From Oxalobacteraceae bacterium OTU3CAMAD1 (lineage in GTDB: Bacteria > Pseudomonadota > Gammaproteobacteria > Burkholderiales > Burkholderiaceae_D): 64,000 nt of DNA. The notes under the pieces were generated by a model. It saw only the letters and a program-made list of their open reading frames with translations. It was not told where the DNA came from and ran no database searches. Location of the stretch: assembly GCA_024123915.1 (NCBI GenBank), contig CP099650.1:6820001-6884000 (forward strand). Reading direction: 5' to 3'. Shown piece after piece: positions 1-9,420 of this stretch. Made by a program: the position numbers and the translations under genes. How positions within the stretch are numbered: position 1 is the stretch's first letter; every line of letters begins with the position of its first letter.

Positions 1-926
1 ACCAGCACAATGACGGTGTTGCCGTTGTCCGGACGATGCAGCGCCAGGCGCAGCACGTTGGCGCCGCGCGTCGAACGGGTCTCTGGATGCGAACCGAACG
101 GCATGACGTCGACGAAAGGCGAGTCTTTGTATTGCTCTTCGAACAGTGCTTGCAGTTCCTCGTTGCTCACTTCCTTGGTCAGGCGACCGTACAGGGTCGA
201 GTGCATGCCCCGGATCATCGGCACCAGGTGCGGCGTAAACACCAGGCCAACCTTGTCGCCGGCGAACTTTTGCAGCTGCGCCACGGTTTCCGGCGTGTGG
301 CGATGGCCCGACACGCCATAAGCCTTGAAATTGTCGCTCGACTCGGAGAACAAGGTGCCGATCTCGGCTTTACGGCCGGCGCCGGAGACGCCGGACTTGC
401 AGTCGGCGATCAGCGAACCGGCGTCGATCACGCCGGCCTTGAGCAGCGGGTAGTAACCCAGCTGCATCGTGGTCGGATAGCAACCCGGATTGGCGACCAA
501 GCGCGCGCCCTTGATGGCGTCGCGGTTCAGTTCGGCCAGGCCATAGGCGGCTTCTTCCAGCAGATCCGGGCAGGTGTGCTCGATCTTGTACCATTTTTCA
601 AAGACGGCCTTGTCCTTGATGCGGAAATCGGCCGCCAGGTCGATGACCTTGACGCCGGCAGCCAGCAGCTCCGGCGCCTGCGCCATGGCGACGCCGTGCG
701 GGGTGGCGAAGAACACCACGTCGCACTGCTTGAGGTCGGCCTTGTCCGGCGACGAGAAAGCGATGTCCACGCGCCCGCGCAGCGAAGGGAACATATCGGC
801 AACCGGCAAGCCATCTTCCTTGCGCGACGTGATAGCCGTCAGCTGCACATCAGGGTGGACTGCCAACAGTCGCAGCAATTCCACTCCGGTGTAGCCGGTG
901 CCGCCGACGATGCCAACTTTGATCAT
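1..926 (-). CDS. argC: N-acetyl-gamma-glutamyl-phosphate reductase (3' end outside window)
   Basis: Reduces N-acetyl-glutamyl-5-phosphate with NADPH to the semialdehyde, the third step of arginine synthesis, in the cytosol. About 308 residues are visible. The N-terminus has the NADP-binding run [10 protein letters not shown], and the catalytic cysteine lies in NPGCYPT near residue 148. The motif [10 protein letters not shown] and the segment [12 protein letters not shown] are also typical of the family. The ATG at 926 follows a clear GAAGGA ribosome site. The reading frame runs off the left edge, so the last few tens of residues are missing. Identification is firm. Confidence 0.95.
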   Translation of the reverse strand, partial: MIKVGIVGGTGYTGVELLRLLAVHPDVQLTAITSRKEDGLPVADMFPSLRGRVDIAFSSPDKADLKQCDVVFFATPHGVAMAQAPELLAAGVKVIDLAADFRIKDKAVFEKWYKIEHTCPDLLEEAAYGLAELNRDAIKGARLVANPGCYPTTMQLGYYPLLKAGVIDAGSLIADCKSGVSGAGRKAEIGTLFSESSDNFKAYGVSGHRHTPETVAQLQKFAGDKVGLVFTPHLVPMIRGMHSTLYGRLTKEVSNEELQALFEEQYKDSPFVDVMPFGSHPETRSTRGANVLRLALHRPDNGNTVIVL

Positions 927-992
927 GTTCGTTCCTTCAGTGAAGTATTACAGAATAAGAGAGGGCCAAAAACCGCAAAAGAACCACGGAAA

Positions 993-1090
993 CACGTAGG
1001 GCGGATTAGGCGGAACGCCGTAATCGGCCATGCGTGAGCCGCCAATGACGCCGGCATGGCCGATTACGCTGCGCTAATCCGCCCTACGTG
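993..1090. repeat. REP-like hairpin repeat, full copy 1
   Basis: Imperfect palindrome of 98 bp. It begins CACGTAGGGCGGATTA and ends TAATCCGCCCTACGTG; the arms are about 40 nt with a short variable loop. The left arm carries GGCGGAACGCCG where the right arm has the shorter GCTGCGC. The same element recurs at 25293, 31451 and 46478, with a half copy at 5012. Together with the rpsI terminator it accounts for the 315-base gap between rpsI and argC; I see no gene in that gap. Confidence 0.9.
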
Positions 1091-1168
1091 TATCCGTTGC
1101 CATATCACCGTGTCTGGAGGGCCATTTTATCAGGCATGCGCTACGGGCGTATGACCATACCCCATAGC

Positions 1169-1205
1169 AAAAAAGCCGCCCGACACAAGGCCGGCGGCTT
1201 TTTCG
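1169..1205 (-). terminator. Rho-independent terminator of rplM-rpsI
   Basis: A-run, GCCGCC, 12-nt loop region, GGCGGC, then a T-run. On the minus strand this gives a GC stem followed by TTTTTT, about 40 nt beyond the rpsI stop codon. Confidence 0.8.
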
Positions 1206-1241
1206 ACAGCACGCCGCAAGCGGCGCGCCATAGCGTAAATA

Positions 1242-1634
1242 TTAACGCTTCGAGAATTGCTTTGCGCGACGTGCTTTGCGCAGACCAACTTTTTTACGCT
1301 CAACTTCACGTGCATCGCGGGTAACGAAGCCGGCGCGCGCCAGATCGCCCTTCAGCGCTGCATCGTAGTCGATCAGTGCGCGGGTGATGCCGTGACGCAC
1401 AGCACCTGCCTGGCCGGACTCGCCGCCGCCGTGCACGTTGACTTTGATGTCAAAACGCTCGACGTTGCCGGTCAGTTCCAGTGGTTGACGAATAACCATC
1501 AGGCCGGTTTCGCGGGAGAAGTACTCAGCCGCTGGCTTGCCGTTAACGATGATTTGGCCAGTGCCAACTTTGATAAACACACGAGCTACTGCACTCTTGC
1601 GACGGCCGGTGCCGTAATTGTAGTTACCGATCAT
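1242..1634 (-). CDS. rpsI: 30S ribosomal protein S9
   Basis: S9 of the small ribosomal subunit; its C-terminal tail reaches the P-site tRNA. The 130-residue protein matches the usual bacterial length. It starts [20 protein letters not shown], contains the [14 protein letters not shown] segment, and ends with the conserved basic tail finishing KQFSKR. It lies 9 bp after rplM, the standard L13-S9 operon, and is followed by a terminator. Confidence 0.98.
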   Translation of the reverse strand: MIGNYNYGTGRRKSAVARVFIKVGTGQIIVNGKPAAEYFSRETGLMVIRQPLELTGNVERFDIKVNVHGGGESGQAGAVRHGITRALIDYDAALKGDLARAGFVTRDAREVERKKVGLRKARRAKQFSKR

Positions 1635-1643
1635 GTCAGTTCC

Positions 1644-2072
1644 TTAGATTTCGAGTGCTTTAGGTTGCTGGGCAGCGTGCGGGTGCGAACCTTCAGCGTA
1701 CACTTTCAGCTTCTTGATCATTGCGTAGCCCAGTGGGCCCTTCGGCAACATACCCTTGACTGCTTTTTCCAGAGCACGGCCTGGGAAACGCTGTTGCATT
1801 TTCAGGAAGTTGGTCTCGTAGATGCCGCCTGGGTAGCCCGAGTGACGGTAGTAGGTCTTCTCGGTGGCTTTGGTGCCGGTCACGCGCAGTTTGCCTGCGT
1901 TGATGATGACGATGAAATCGCCGGTATCGACGTGAGGAGTAAATTCTGGCTTGTGTTTGCCGCGCAGTCGGAGTGCCACTTCGCTGGCAACACGTCCGAG
2001 GACTTTGTCCGTCGCGTCAATCACGAACCAATCGCGCTGGACTTCATGGCCCTTAGCGGAAAAAGTTTTCAT
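1644..2072 (-). CDS. rplM: 50S ribosomal protein L13
   Basis: L13 of the large ribosomal subunit, an early assembly protein. The length of 142 residues is normal. Family signatures are [25 protein letters not shown] and the [17 protein letters not shown] block. The ATG at 2072 follows AGGAAGTC. It is the first gene of the rplM-rpsI operon; a promoter and a structured leader precede it. Confidence 0.98.
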   Translation of the reverse strand: MKTFSAKGHEVQRDWFVIDATDKVLGRVASEVALRLRGKHKPEFTPHVDTGDFIVIINAGKLRVTGTKATEKTYYRHSGYPGGIYETNFLKMQQRFPGRALEKAVKGMLPKGPLGYAMIKKLKVYAEGSHPHAAQQPKALEI

Positions 2073-2096
2073 GTTGACTTCCTAAATAGTAAAACA

Positions 2097-2160
2097 CGCT
2101 CAAATGGTGGTTCCGCCATTGCTTCAGCGGACTCGGCCTTCTTATTTACTTTCCTGAGCG
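2097..2160 (-). promoter_or_regulatory. Structured leader of rplM mRNA (candidate autoregulatory element)
   Basis: Between the rplM promoter and start, the transcript can fold as an outer CGCTCA/TGAGCG pairing (plus positions 2155-2160 and 2097-2102). It encloses an inner TCCGC/GCGGA hairpin (2112-2116 and 2127-2131). L13 leaders with feedback control are known in other bacteria; the assignment here is inference from pairing alone. Confidence 0.35.
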
Positions 2161-2175
2161 AACGGAAAGCCGACA

Positions 2176-2205
2176 AGTATAAGCGGGAACCACCGGCCGA
2201 GTCAA
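2176..2205 (-). promoter_or_regulatory. Sigma-70 promoter of rplM-rpsI
   Basis: On the minus strand TTGACT (2205-2200), an 18-bp spacer, then TATACT (2181-2176). Both boxes match the consensus at five of six bases. The -35 box overlaps the last codons of the upstream NHL-repeat gene. Confidence 0.7.
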
Positions 2206-4415
2206 GCCGCCATTTGGCCTTCCGCGATCTTGTCCTCCACCAGCTTCGGCGGACCGTAGCGGAAGACATTGACCACATTGAAAGTCGTGTCCGGCACGTA
2301 CAGACGCCCGTTCGCCGCGTGGATGAAATACGGCATCCACACCCCGCCCGCGTCCGGGTACTTCTTGAACACGGAAATGCCGGTTTCGTAGGTCAGCGTG
2401 TCCTCGCCGATGCGGAACACCTTCAGCGCCCGGTTGACCAGGTCGTTGACCATCAGCCGGTCGCCGTCGATGCAGACGCTGGCCGGCAGCATGAACTTTT
2501 CGTAATCGACATCGACATCGTCGCAATAGCCGAGGTAGCCGTAGCTCCACAAGCTCCTGCCCTCGCGGTCGAACACGCGCAGGCAGTTGTTGAACTGGTC
2601 GCAGACGAACAAGCGGTCGTTGGCGTCGATGGCGATGTCGCACGGCGTGAAATCCTCGTCCGCATGCCAGCGGAAGTTCTTGCGGAACACCACGTAGCCG
2701 GTCGGCTGGATCTGCCACATCGAAATGCGGTTATTGAGCGAGTCGGCGATATAGATCTCGCCCCGGCTGTTGACGGCGATGCCTTGCGGCGCCTTCAGGG
2801 TGCCGTCGCCGCCGATGCCCTCGCGTCCAAAAGGCACGCCATAGTTGATCAGGAAGCCAGACGGGCTGAACTGATACATCGACACCGTGCACATATTGAA
2901 GTTGGTGACGAAGATGATCGGCGTGCCCGGGCAAATCTGCCCCAGCGGCGGCGTGTGCGGGTAATAGACATCCATCGCCAGGTCGCCGGGCACGAAGAAG
3001 CCGCGCATCATGTCCTGCATCTGGTGGTAGGGGTCGCTGTCGGTATTAAAGGTTTTCATGCACCAGTTGCCGGAGTCGATATTCAGCGAACCGCGCCCGA
3101 TGCGCGCCAGCGGATCGATGCCCGAATGCGCGCGGAACTGGTCGTACCAATATTGATAGACGCGCGTGGTGGCCGCGGCCCACTGGTCGATCCAGCTGCC
3201 GCCGGCGACCTCCTGCGGCGGCGCGCGGCGGTCCGGATCGATGCCGAGCACGGCCGTCATGCAGTTGAATTGAGAAGTCTTGCGCAGACGGTCCTGGTCG
3301 TCGCGCCGGTGGCCGACGGACGCGATCAATAACGCCTCCTCCTCGCCCTTCATGCGCGGGATGCGCACCTTGATGATGCTCGACGCAAACGGTTCGCTGA
3401 TGAAAAACACGTCCGGCTCGGTGGCCGCGCACACTTGATAGGGGCCGACGAAGACCACGTCCTCCAGCACGCCATAAATCAGGTCCGACATCGAATGCAC
3501 CGGCTCCATGCGGTGGTTCCACAACGGCTGCAGGCCGTTGACGATGGTGACCAGCTCGCCCTCCAGGTTGTACACGGCGATGGCGTTCTCGATGTGGCCC
3601 GGCACGAACACGCGGTCGCCGAGCACGCACACCGAGCGCATCACGTTGAACTTGCCGATGCCGGTCGGTTTACCGTGCTGGTGCAGCATCACCGTCTCGT
3701 GCGGCGCCTGTACGCATTCATCGACGATGGGCCAGTCGGTGCTGATCTTGAGCACCTCGTAGTGGCCGGTGTTGGCGAGGTAAATATTGCCCTTGGAATC
3801 ACTGGCGATGCCTTGCGGCCACAGCAGCTCGTGGCCGCCGCCATGCTCGGCGCCCGGGCAGGCGACCCGGCGGAACTGGCTGACGAACTTGCCTTCCAAC
3901 GTGAACTTGACGCAGCGGCTGGCCAAGTCGTCCTGGGTGTGGAAGAACTCGTCGCAGATGTAGAGGTAGTCGACGCCGTCGCGTTCGCGCACGGTGGTGA
4001 TGCCGTTCGGATCGGACAGCGGCAGATAGTCGTCACCACCCTCGCCGAACGCAAAGCTGAACCACACCTCGTGCTCGTCGTAGCCGAAGGCGGCCACCCG
4101 GCCGTGGCCCATGTCGGTGCAATACATAATCTTGTCGGTCGGATGCGGGCACACATGGAAAGGCATCAGCAGGCGCGGCGCCTGCGGCGTGGCCTCGCCG
4201 GGGCCTTCGATCACATGCAGCAGGGTGGACAGGTCGGGAGAGAACACCAGCAGGCGGCTGTTGCCGGTGTCGCATACCCACAGCCGGCCGTAGCTGTCGG
4301 CATGCACGCCGACCGGGGAATTGAGCGTGAAATCGTCGGCCAGTTCGCCGACGCTCGTGCTGCCCGGCTTGGTCAGATCACCATATGAACAAAGGTACTC
4401 AATAGCTTGGCTCAT
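2202..4415 (-). CDS. NHL-repeat beta-propeller protein
   Basis: A 737-residue protein made largely of NHL-type repeats. Examples are NSPVGVHADSYGRLWVCDTG near the N-terminus, LLWPQGIASDSKGNIYLANT, LKAPQGIAVNSRGEIYIADS and PCDIAIDANDRLFVCDQFNN. The repeats fall in two groups separated by a middle section (about residues 260-460). That suggests two propellers, or one with a large insertion. No signal peptide is visible, so it is probably cytosolic. The start was set at the ATG at 4415, behind AAGGAG; the frame also opens 8 codons earlier with TTG. NHL propellers usually bind proteins or RNA; the ligand cannot be told from sequence. It is divergent from the OsmC gene. Confidence 0.8.
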   Translation of the reverse strand: MSQAIEYLCSYGDLTKPGSTSVGELADDFTLNSPVGVHADSYGRLWVCDTGNSRLLVFSPDLSTLLHVIEGPGEATPQAPRLLMPFHVCPHPTDKIMYCTDMGHGRVAAFGYDEHEVWFSFAFGEGGDDYLPLSDPNGITTVRERDGVDYLYICDEFFHTQDDLASRCVKFTLEGKFVSQFRRVACPGAEHGGGHELLWPQGIASDSKGNIYLANTGHYEVLKISTDWPIVDECVQAPHETVMLHQHGKPTGIGKFNVMRSVCVLGDRVFVPGHIENAIAVYNLEGELVTIVNGLQPLWNHRMEPVHSMSDLIYGVLEDVVFVGPYQVCAATEPDVFFISEPFASSIIKVRIPRMKGEEEALLIASVGHRRDDQDRLRKTSQFNCMTAVLGIDPDRRAPPQEVAGGSWIDQWAAATTRVYQYWYDQFRAHSGIDPLARIGRGSLNIDSGNWCMKTFNTDSDPYHQMQDMMRGFFVPGDLAMDVYYPHTPPLGQICPGTPIIFVTNFNMCTVSMYQFSPSGFLINYGVPFGREGIGGDGTLKAPQGIAVNSRGEIYIADSLNNRISMWQIQPTGYVVFRKNFRWHADEDFTPCDIAIDANDRLFVCDQFNNCLRVFDREGRSLWSYGYLGYCDDVDVDYEKFMLPASVCIDGDRLMVNDLVNRALKVFRIGEDTLTYETGISVFKKYPDAGGVWMPYFIHAANGRLYVPDTTFNVVNVFRYGPPKLVEDKIAEGQMAA

Positions 4416-4453
4416 TAAATGCTCCTTGATTTTAGTCAAACAAAGCGCATTAA

Positions 4454-4481
4454 ATTATCAAGCGGCTTGTGTGGATGTCCA
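4454..4481 (-). promoter_or_regulatory. Promoter of the NHL-repeat gene
   Basis: On the minus strand TGGACA (4481-4476), a 16-bp spacer, then GATAAT (4459-4454). Each box matches consensus at five of six positions. The start codon lies about 40 bp downstream. Confidence 0.55.
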
Positions 4482-4558
4482 AGCTAAAAAACTTCGTGCA
4501 AGCCACTCGCGGCCGGACTCCTTTACAATACGGGCAACGATTTTTAACGGAGAGAATG

Positions 4559-4984
4559 ATGGAATGCAAAGTCAGCTGGAACGGCCCGTCGGGCATGAGT
4601 TTTTTGGCCCAGACCGGCTCCGGTCATCTGGTCAACATGGACGGCGCGCCTGAGGGCGGCGGTCACAACCTGGCGCCGCGTCCGATGGAAATGGTGCTGC
4701 TCGGCACCGGCGGTTGCACGGCGTATGACGTGGTGCTGATTTTGAAGAAGGGCCGCGCGGATATTCGCGGCTGCGAGTGCACCTTGAAGGCGGATCGCGC
4801 GGACGTTGATCCGAAGGTGTTTACCAAGATTAACTTCCACTTTGTCGTGACCGGCAAGGGCTTGAAGCCGGAGGCGGTGGAGCGCGCGATTTCGCTGTCG
4901 CACGATAAGTATTGCTCGGCGTCGATCATGCTGGGCAAGATGGCCGAGATTACGCATACCTTCGAGATCGTCGAAGTCGAGTGA
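4559..4984 (+). CDS. OsmC family protein
   Basis: Small cytosolic protein of the OsmC/Ohr superfamily, whose members reduce organic hydroperoxides through a pair of cysteines. About 141 residues. The two expected cysteines are in GGCTAYDVVLIL and KYCSASIMLG. The segment RPMEMVLLGTGGC is typical of the YhfA-like branch, for which the substrate is not settled. The start is one of two adjacent ATGs (4556, 4559); the second has the better spacing from GGAGAGA. A TACAAT box at 4524-4529 is a candidate -10 element, without a clear -35. Confidence 0.85.
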   Translation: MECKVSWNGPSGMSFLAQTGSGHLVNMDGAPEGGGHNLAPRPMEMVLLGTGGCTAYDVVLILKKGRADIRGCECTLKADRADVDPKVFTKINFHFVVTGKGLKPEAVERAISLSHDKYCSASIMLGKMAEITHTFEIVEVE

Positions 4985-5011
4985 TGTCGTCTGGCGCCGC
5001 TGGCGGCGCTT

Positions 5012-5048
5012 GCATGGCGGATTACGCTTCGCTAATCCGCCCTACGTG
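5012..5048. repeat. REP-like hairpin repeat, half copy
   Basis: Only the right arm of the 98-bp element is present (GGATTACGCTTCGC, then the shared TAATCCGCCCTACGTG end). It sits between the converging ends of the OsmC gene and coq7. The left arm is absent, so it cannot form the full hairpin. Confidence 0.75.
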
Positions 5049-5077
5049 TCTCCGTGGTCCGTTCAATTTGGTGGCCG

Positions 5078-5719
5078 TTAAATGTAATACGCGGTGCTGG
5101 TCATGATCTTGCCCATCACCGACATCACGGCTTGTACGGGCGCTGGCGTTTGCGCGGCGCCCAGCGCCTGCGCGGCAGCGCCGTGCTCGATCTCGTCGAT
5201 GCGCATCTGCTCGACGATCGCGCGCGACTTGGCGTCCTGCGGCGGCAGCTTGTCCAGATGGCTGGCCAGGTGCGCTTCCACCTGGCGCTCGGTCTCGACC
5301 ACAAAACCCAGGCTGCGGGCGTCGCCCAGCACCGCCGCCACCGTGCCGAGCGCATACGCGCCGGCGTAAAACAGCGGATTCAGCACGCTGGTGTGCGAGC
5401 CCAGCTCGTTCAACCGCTGCGCGGTCCACGCCAGATGATCTTCCTCTTCCCTGCCCGCCTGCTCGAACTGGGCGCGCATCTCCGCCGTCTTGGCGAAGCG
5501 GCCCTGCGAGTTGTACAGCGCCTGCGCGCAGACTTCGCCCACGTGGTTGACCCGCATCAGCCCGGCGCTGTGGCGCTGCTCCGCCTCGCTCAGCTGGCCG
5601 TCGTCGGACCTTAGTCCGGGGTTCGGGCGCGACGCCGAGGCGACGCCGGCGATCACGCGCAGCGCCTTGTCGGCGTCGGCGATAAAACGGTCCAGTGGGG
5701 TGTGGTGGAATGCGGCCAT
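5078..5719 (-). CDS. coq7: 2-polyprenyl-3-methyl-6-methoxy-1,4-benzoquinone monooxygenase
   Basis: Di-iron hydroxylase of ubiquinone synthesis, acting at the membrane surface. The 213-residue protein shows the paired iron-ligand motifs of the family: [32 protein letters not shown] and RIDEIEHG. N-terminal [17 protein letters not shown] resembles other betaproteobacterial Coq7 proteins. The start ATG at 5719 lies 43 bp after the stop of the small upstream gene, so the two may be co-transcribed. Confidence 0.93.
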   Translation of the reverse strand: MAAFHHTPLDRFIADADKALRVIAGVASASRPNPGLRSDDGQLSEAEQRHSAGLMRVNHVGEVCAQALYNSQGRFAKTAEMRAQFEQAGREEEDHLAWTAQRLNELGSHTSVLNPLFYAGAYALGTVAAVLGDARSLGFVVETERQVEAHLASHLDKLPPQDAKSRAIVEQMRIDEIEHGAAAQALGAAQTPAPVQAVMSVMGKIMTSTAYYI

Positions 5720-5762
5720 GGCGGTTCGTGGTTCGTCAAAACCACCATTATAGAGGCGCGTT

Positions 5763-6197
5763 TTAATTCGCGTCCGTCTCTTCGCGCAGTTGCCGCTGGC
5801 GCTCGATGTAGTCGGCCACAGGGCCGCGCACGTCGATCTTGGAGATATCCTTCGCCACGCCGAGGTTCAGCCCCAGCAGGAAGGGAATGTTCTCGACCGG
5901 CACGTCGTTGCAATGCTCGGAGAAGGCCTTGAGAAAGCGCTTGGACTCGACCACCCGCACCACCTTTTCTCCGCTCATGTATTGCAGAATGCTGGTGATG
6001 CTGTGGCCCTTGCCGATCGTGTGATAGATGAAACGGTTGAACTCGCGGTCCAGCACCTTGAAATCCAGGGTTTCCTTGGTCATCAGGCCGGCCAGGTAAT
6101 ACAGCCCCAGCGCAACGCGGAAGAAGCCAGTGCATTCGGTGCGGTCGACTCCGCACTGTGTCACCGCGAGTATTTTTTCCTGCAGTTGAGCATTCAT
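5763..6197 (-). CDS. Conserved hypothetical protein, 144 residues
   Basis: I do not recognise this family. The product is a soluble 144-residue protein without signal peptide or membrane segment. It has two cysteines near the N-terminus ([15 protein letters not shown]), a hydrophobic stretch [12 protein letters not shown], and a charged C-terminus ([15 protein letters not shown]). It precedes coq7 on the same strand with a 43-bp gap, so a shared transcript is likely; a role in quinone metabolism would be guesswork. It is divergent from the ABC transporter genes. Confidence 0.7.
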   Translation of the reverse strand: MNAQLQEKILAVTQCGVDRTECTGFFRVALGLYYLAGLMTKETLDFKVLDREFNRFIYHTIGKGHSITSILQYMSGEKVVRVVESKRFLKAFSEHCNDVPVENIPFLLGLNLGVAKDISKIDVRGPVADYIERQRQLREETDAN

Positions 6198-6251
6198 AGT
6201 CCGCCGTTCTCCCTGTCATCACTATAACAAGACATTTGTCGCCATACTTGC

Positions 6252-6281
6252 TTGCAAGCCAGAATTTTTACATGCTATTCT
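6252..6281 (+). promoter_or_regulatory. Promoter of the first ABC transporter pair
   Basis: TTGCAA (6252-6257), an 18-bp spacer, then an extended -10 TGCTATTCT with TATTCT at 6276-6281. It lies about 40 bp upstream of the ATPase start. Confidence 0.5.
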
Positions 6282-6318
6282 AGAAATCTTTAATAAAAGA
6301 ACAGCAAAGGGCAGCGAA

Positions 6319-7098
6319 ATGATCGAGGTAAAAGGGCTGGCCAAACGCTTCCGTTTGCCCTCGCGTGGCGGCAAAGCCGCGCCGGCGCTCGATCCGCGAG
6401 ATCACGACGGCTGGTTTCACGCGGTGCGCGACGTCAGCTTCAGCTGCGCGCCCGGCGAGGTGCTGGGCCTGCTCGGTCCCAACGGCGCCGGCAAGACCAC
6501 CACCCTGCGCCTGCTGTCGACCGCGCTCAAGCCCGACGCCGGCAGCATCCACGCCAACGGCGTCGACCTGCTGCACAACCCGCTCGTGGCGCGCCAGCAC
6601 ATCGGCTTCCTGTCCGGCAGCACCGGCCTCTACGGACGCCTGACCGCGCGCGAGAACGTCGAATATTTCGGCCGCCTGCACGGCATGCGCGCCGAGCACC
6701 TGAAGCGCCGCTGCGACGAACTGTTCGACCTGCTGCAAATGCACGAGTACGGCAACAAGCGGGCCGACCAGCTCTCCACCGGCATGAAGCAGAAATGCTC
6801 GATCGCCCGCACCGTCGTGCACGAGCCGAAGATCGTCATCCTCGACGAACCGACCACCGGCCTCGACGTCATGGCCGCGAAGGTGCTGCTCGACTTCATC
6901 GCCAGCTACAAGGCGCTGCGGGTGCCGCTGATCTTTTCCACCCACCACCTGCACGAGGTGGAAAAACTGTGCGACCGGGTCTGCATCATCAACCACGGCA
7001 AGACCGCCTTCCACGGCACCGTCGACGCCCTGCGCCACCTCGGCGGCAGCGCCGATCTGTACGACGCGTTTGTCGGCGTCATCAACCGGGGAGACTGA
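6319..7098 (+). CDS. ABC transporter ATP-binding protein, NatA-like
   Basis: Cytoplasmic ATPase subunit of an ABC-2 type exporter. The 259 residues carry Walker [10 protein letters not shown], the ABC signature LSTGMKQK and Walker [11 protein letters not shown], followed by the switch histidine in STHHLHE. It most resembles NatA-type subunits, which in Bacillus pair with NatB for sodium export. The ATG at 6319 follows AAGGG. The permease gene starts 3 bp after its stop, so the two subunits are co-translated. The actual substrate is unknown. Confidence 0.88.
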   Translation: MIEVKGLAKRFRLPSRGGKAAPALDPRDHDGWFHAVRDVSFSCAPGEVLGLLGPNGAGKTTTLRLLSTALKPDAGSIHANGVDLLHNPLVARQHIGFLSGSTGLYGRLTARENVEYFGRLHGMRAEHLKRRCDELFDLLQMHEYGNKRADQLSTGMKQKCSIARTVVHEPKIVILDEPTTGLDVMAAKVLLDFIASYKALRVPLIFSTHHLHEVEKLCDRVCIINHGKTAFHGTVDALRHLGGSADLYDAFVGVINRGD

Positions 7099-7101
7099 GC
7101 C

Positions 7102-8298
7102 ATGTGGACCATCTATCTGAAGGAATTGCTGGAGCTGGTGCGCGACCGCAAGACGTTTTTCTTTACCGTCTTCGTGCCGGTCATCGCCATGCCGCTGATC
7201 TTCACCGGCTTCGGCATGCTGTCGACCAATATGTTCAAGCAGGCCAGCCAGGCGCAGATGACCTACGCTATTTTCGGCAAGGAGCACGCGCCGCAACTGG
7301 CCGCCCGCTTCGCCGAGGAAAAAGGCTTGCGCGAGGTGGTGCTGTCGGGTCCCGACGAGATCAAGCGCGCCATCGGCGACGACCGCATCAAGTTCGCGCT
7401 GGTGATACCGGCCGACCTGGAAAGCACCCTGGCGCGGCACCAGCAAGGCGTCATCGAACTGCATTACAACAGCGCCTCGGCGATCGACATGACGCGCAAG
7501 CGCGTGGCGGCGGTGCTGGGCAATCACAACAACGCGGTGCGCGAGCTGGCGCTGCCGGCACTCAACCTCAACAAGGACCAGCTGCGCTTCGCGCTCGATC
7601 CGATCAAGCTGGAGGACCGCACCACCGCCAACAAACGCGAGCAAACCGGCGCCATGATCGGCGGCCTGGTGCCCTACATCCTGCTGATGGTGTGCCTGGT
7701 GTCGGCGATGTATCCGGCCATCGACACCGGCGCCGGCGAAAAGGAACGCGGCACCCTGGAAACCTTGCTGCTGGCGCCGGTCTCGCGCACCAGCATCGTA
7801 CTGGCGAAATTCCTGATGCTGTTCACCGTCGGCCTGACCTCGGCGCTGTTGATGATCGCCAGCATTGGCGGGCTGATGATCTTCGGCGAGTCGCTGATGA
7901 GCGGCGACGTGGCGCAGATGGCGCGCTCGATCGGCCTGTTCGACCTGGCCATGGTGGCGTTGATGCTGGTGCCGACGGCGGCCATGTTCGCCGCCATCCT
8001 GCTGTCGATCTCGGTGTACGCGAAAAGCTACAAGGAGGCCTCCGGCCTGATCTCGCCGTTGATGATCGTCACCATCCTGCCCACCCTGGCGGCGCTGCTG
8101 CCCGGCGTGGAAATGAACTGGAAATGGGCCATGGTGCCCCTGACCAATGTTTCCCTGGCGATGAAAGAGCTGGTCAAGGGCACGATGGATTACAGCATGT
8201 TGTCGGTCATTATGCTGTCGACCACGGTCACCGCCGGCGCCCTGCTCGCGCTATGCCGCTGGTGGTTCAACCGCGAGGCGGTGCTGTTCAGAAATTGA
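7102..8298 (+). CDS. ABC-2 type permease, NatB-like
   Basis: Membrane partner of the preceding ATPase, 398 residues. One N-terminal membrane segment (FFFTVFVPVIAMPLIFTGFG) is followed by a large soluble extracytoplasmic domain (about residues 40-185). Further hydrophobic segments come after about residue 190, starting at GGLVPYILLMVCLVSAMYPA. The cytoplasmic motif EKERGTLETLLLAPVSR is the hallmark of ABC-2/NatB permeases. Export function is inferred from the family; cargo is not evident. Confidence 0.87.
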   Translation: MWTIYLKELLELVRDRKTFFFTVFVPVIAMPLIFTGFGMLSTNMFKQASQAQMTYAIFGKEHAPQLAARFAEEKGLREVVLSGPDEIKRAIGDDRIKFALVIPADLESTLARHQQGVIELHYNSASAIDMTRKRVAAVLGNHNNAVRELALPALNLNKDQLRFALDPIKLEDRTTANKREQTGAMIGGLVPYILLMVCLVSAMYPAIDTGAGEKERGTLETLLLAPVSRTSIVLAKFLMLFTVGLTSALLMIASIGGLMIFGESLMSGDVAQMARSIGLFDLAMVALMLVPTAAMFAAILLSISVYAKSYKEASGLISPLMIVTILPTLAALLPGVEMNWKWAMVPLTNVSLAMKELVKGTMDYSMLSVIMLSTTVTAGALLALCRWWFNREAVLFRN

Positions 8299-8517
8299 TG
8301 CCGAGAATGGTATTGAATCGGGCAAGTTGTCTATTCAAGCAAGTGGTTATGAACGGCGTTCTGGTAGGCCGTTTGAGCAGTCTGGCGCGCAGTTTCCGCC
8401 GCCCATCGCAATGGCGCCCCATGTATAGAACAAATTCAATACAATGCCATCATGTGAAAAGTGTATGGCCGTGCAGAAATGCTGGTTGTGCAGCGGCAGA
8501 ATCATTCAGGAGTCAGC

Positions 8518-9411
<894 letters not shown>

Positions 9412-9420
9412 GGCGGCCGC

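Noticed and set aside
1257..3332. A 691-codon plus-strand frame across rpsI, rplM and the NHL gene
   Set aside because: It crosses three genes with firm identities on the other strand and has no recognisable domain.
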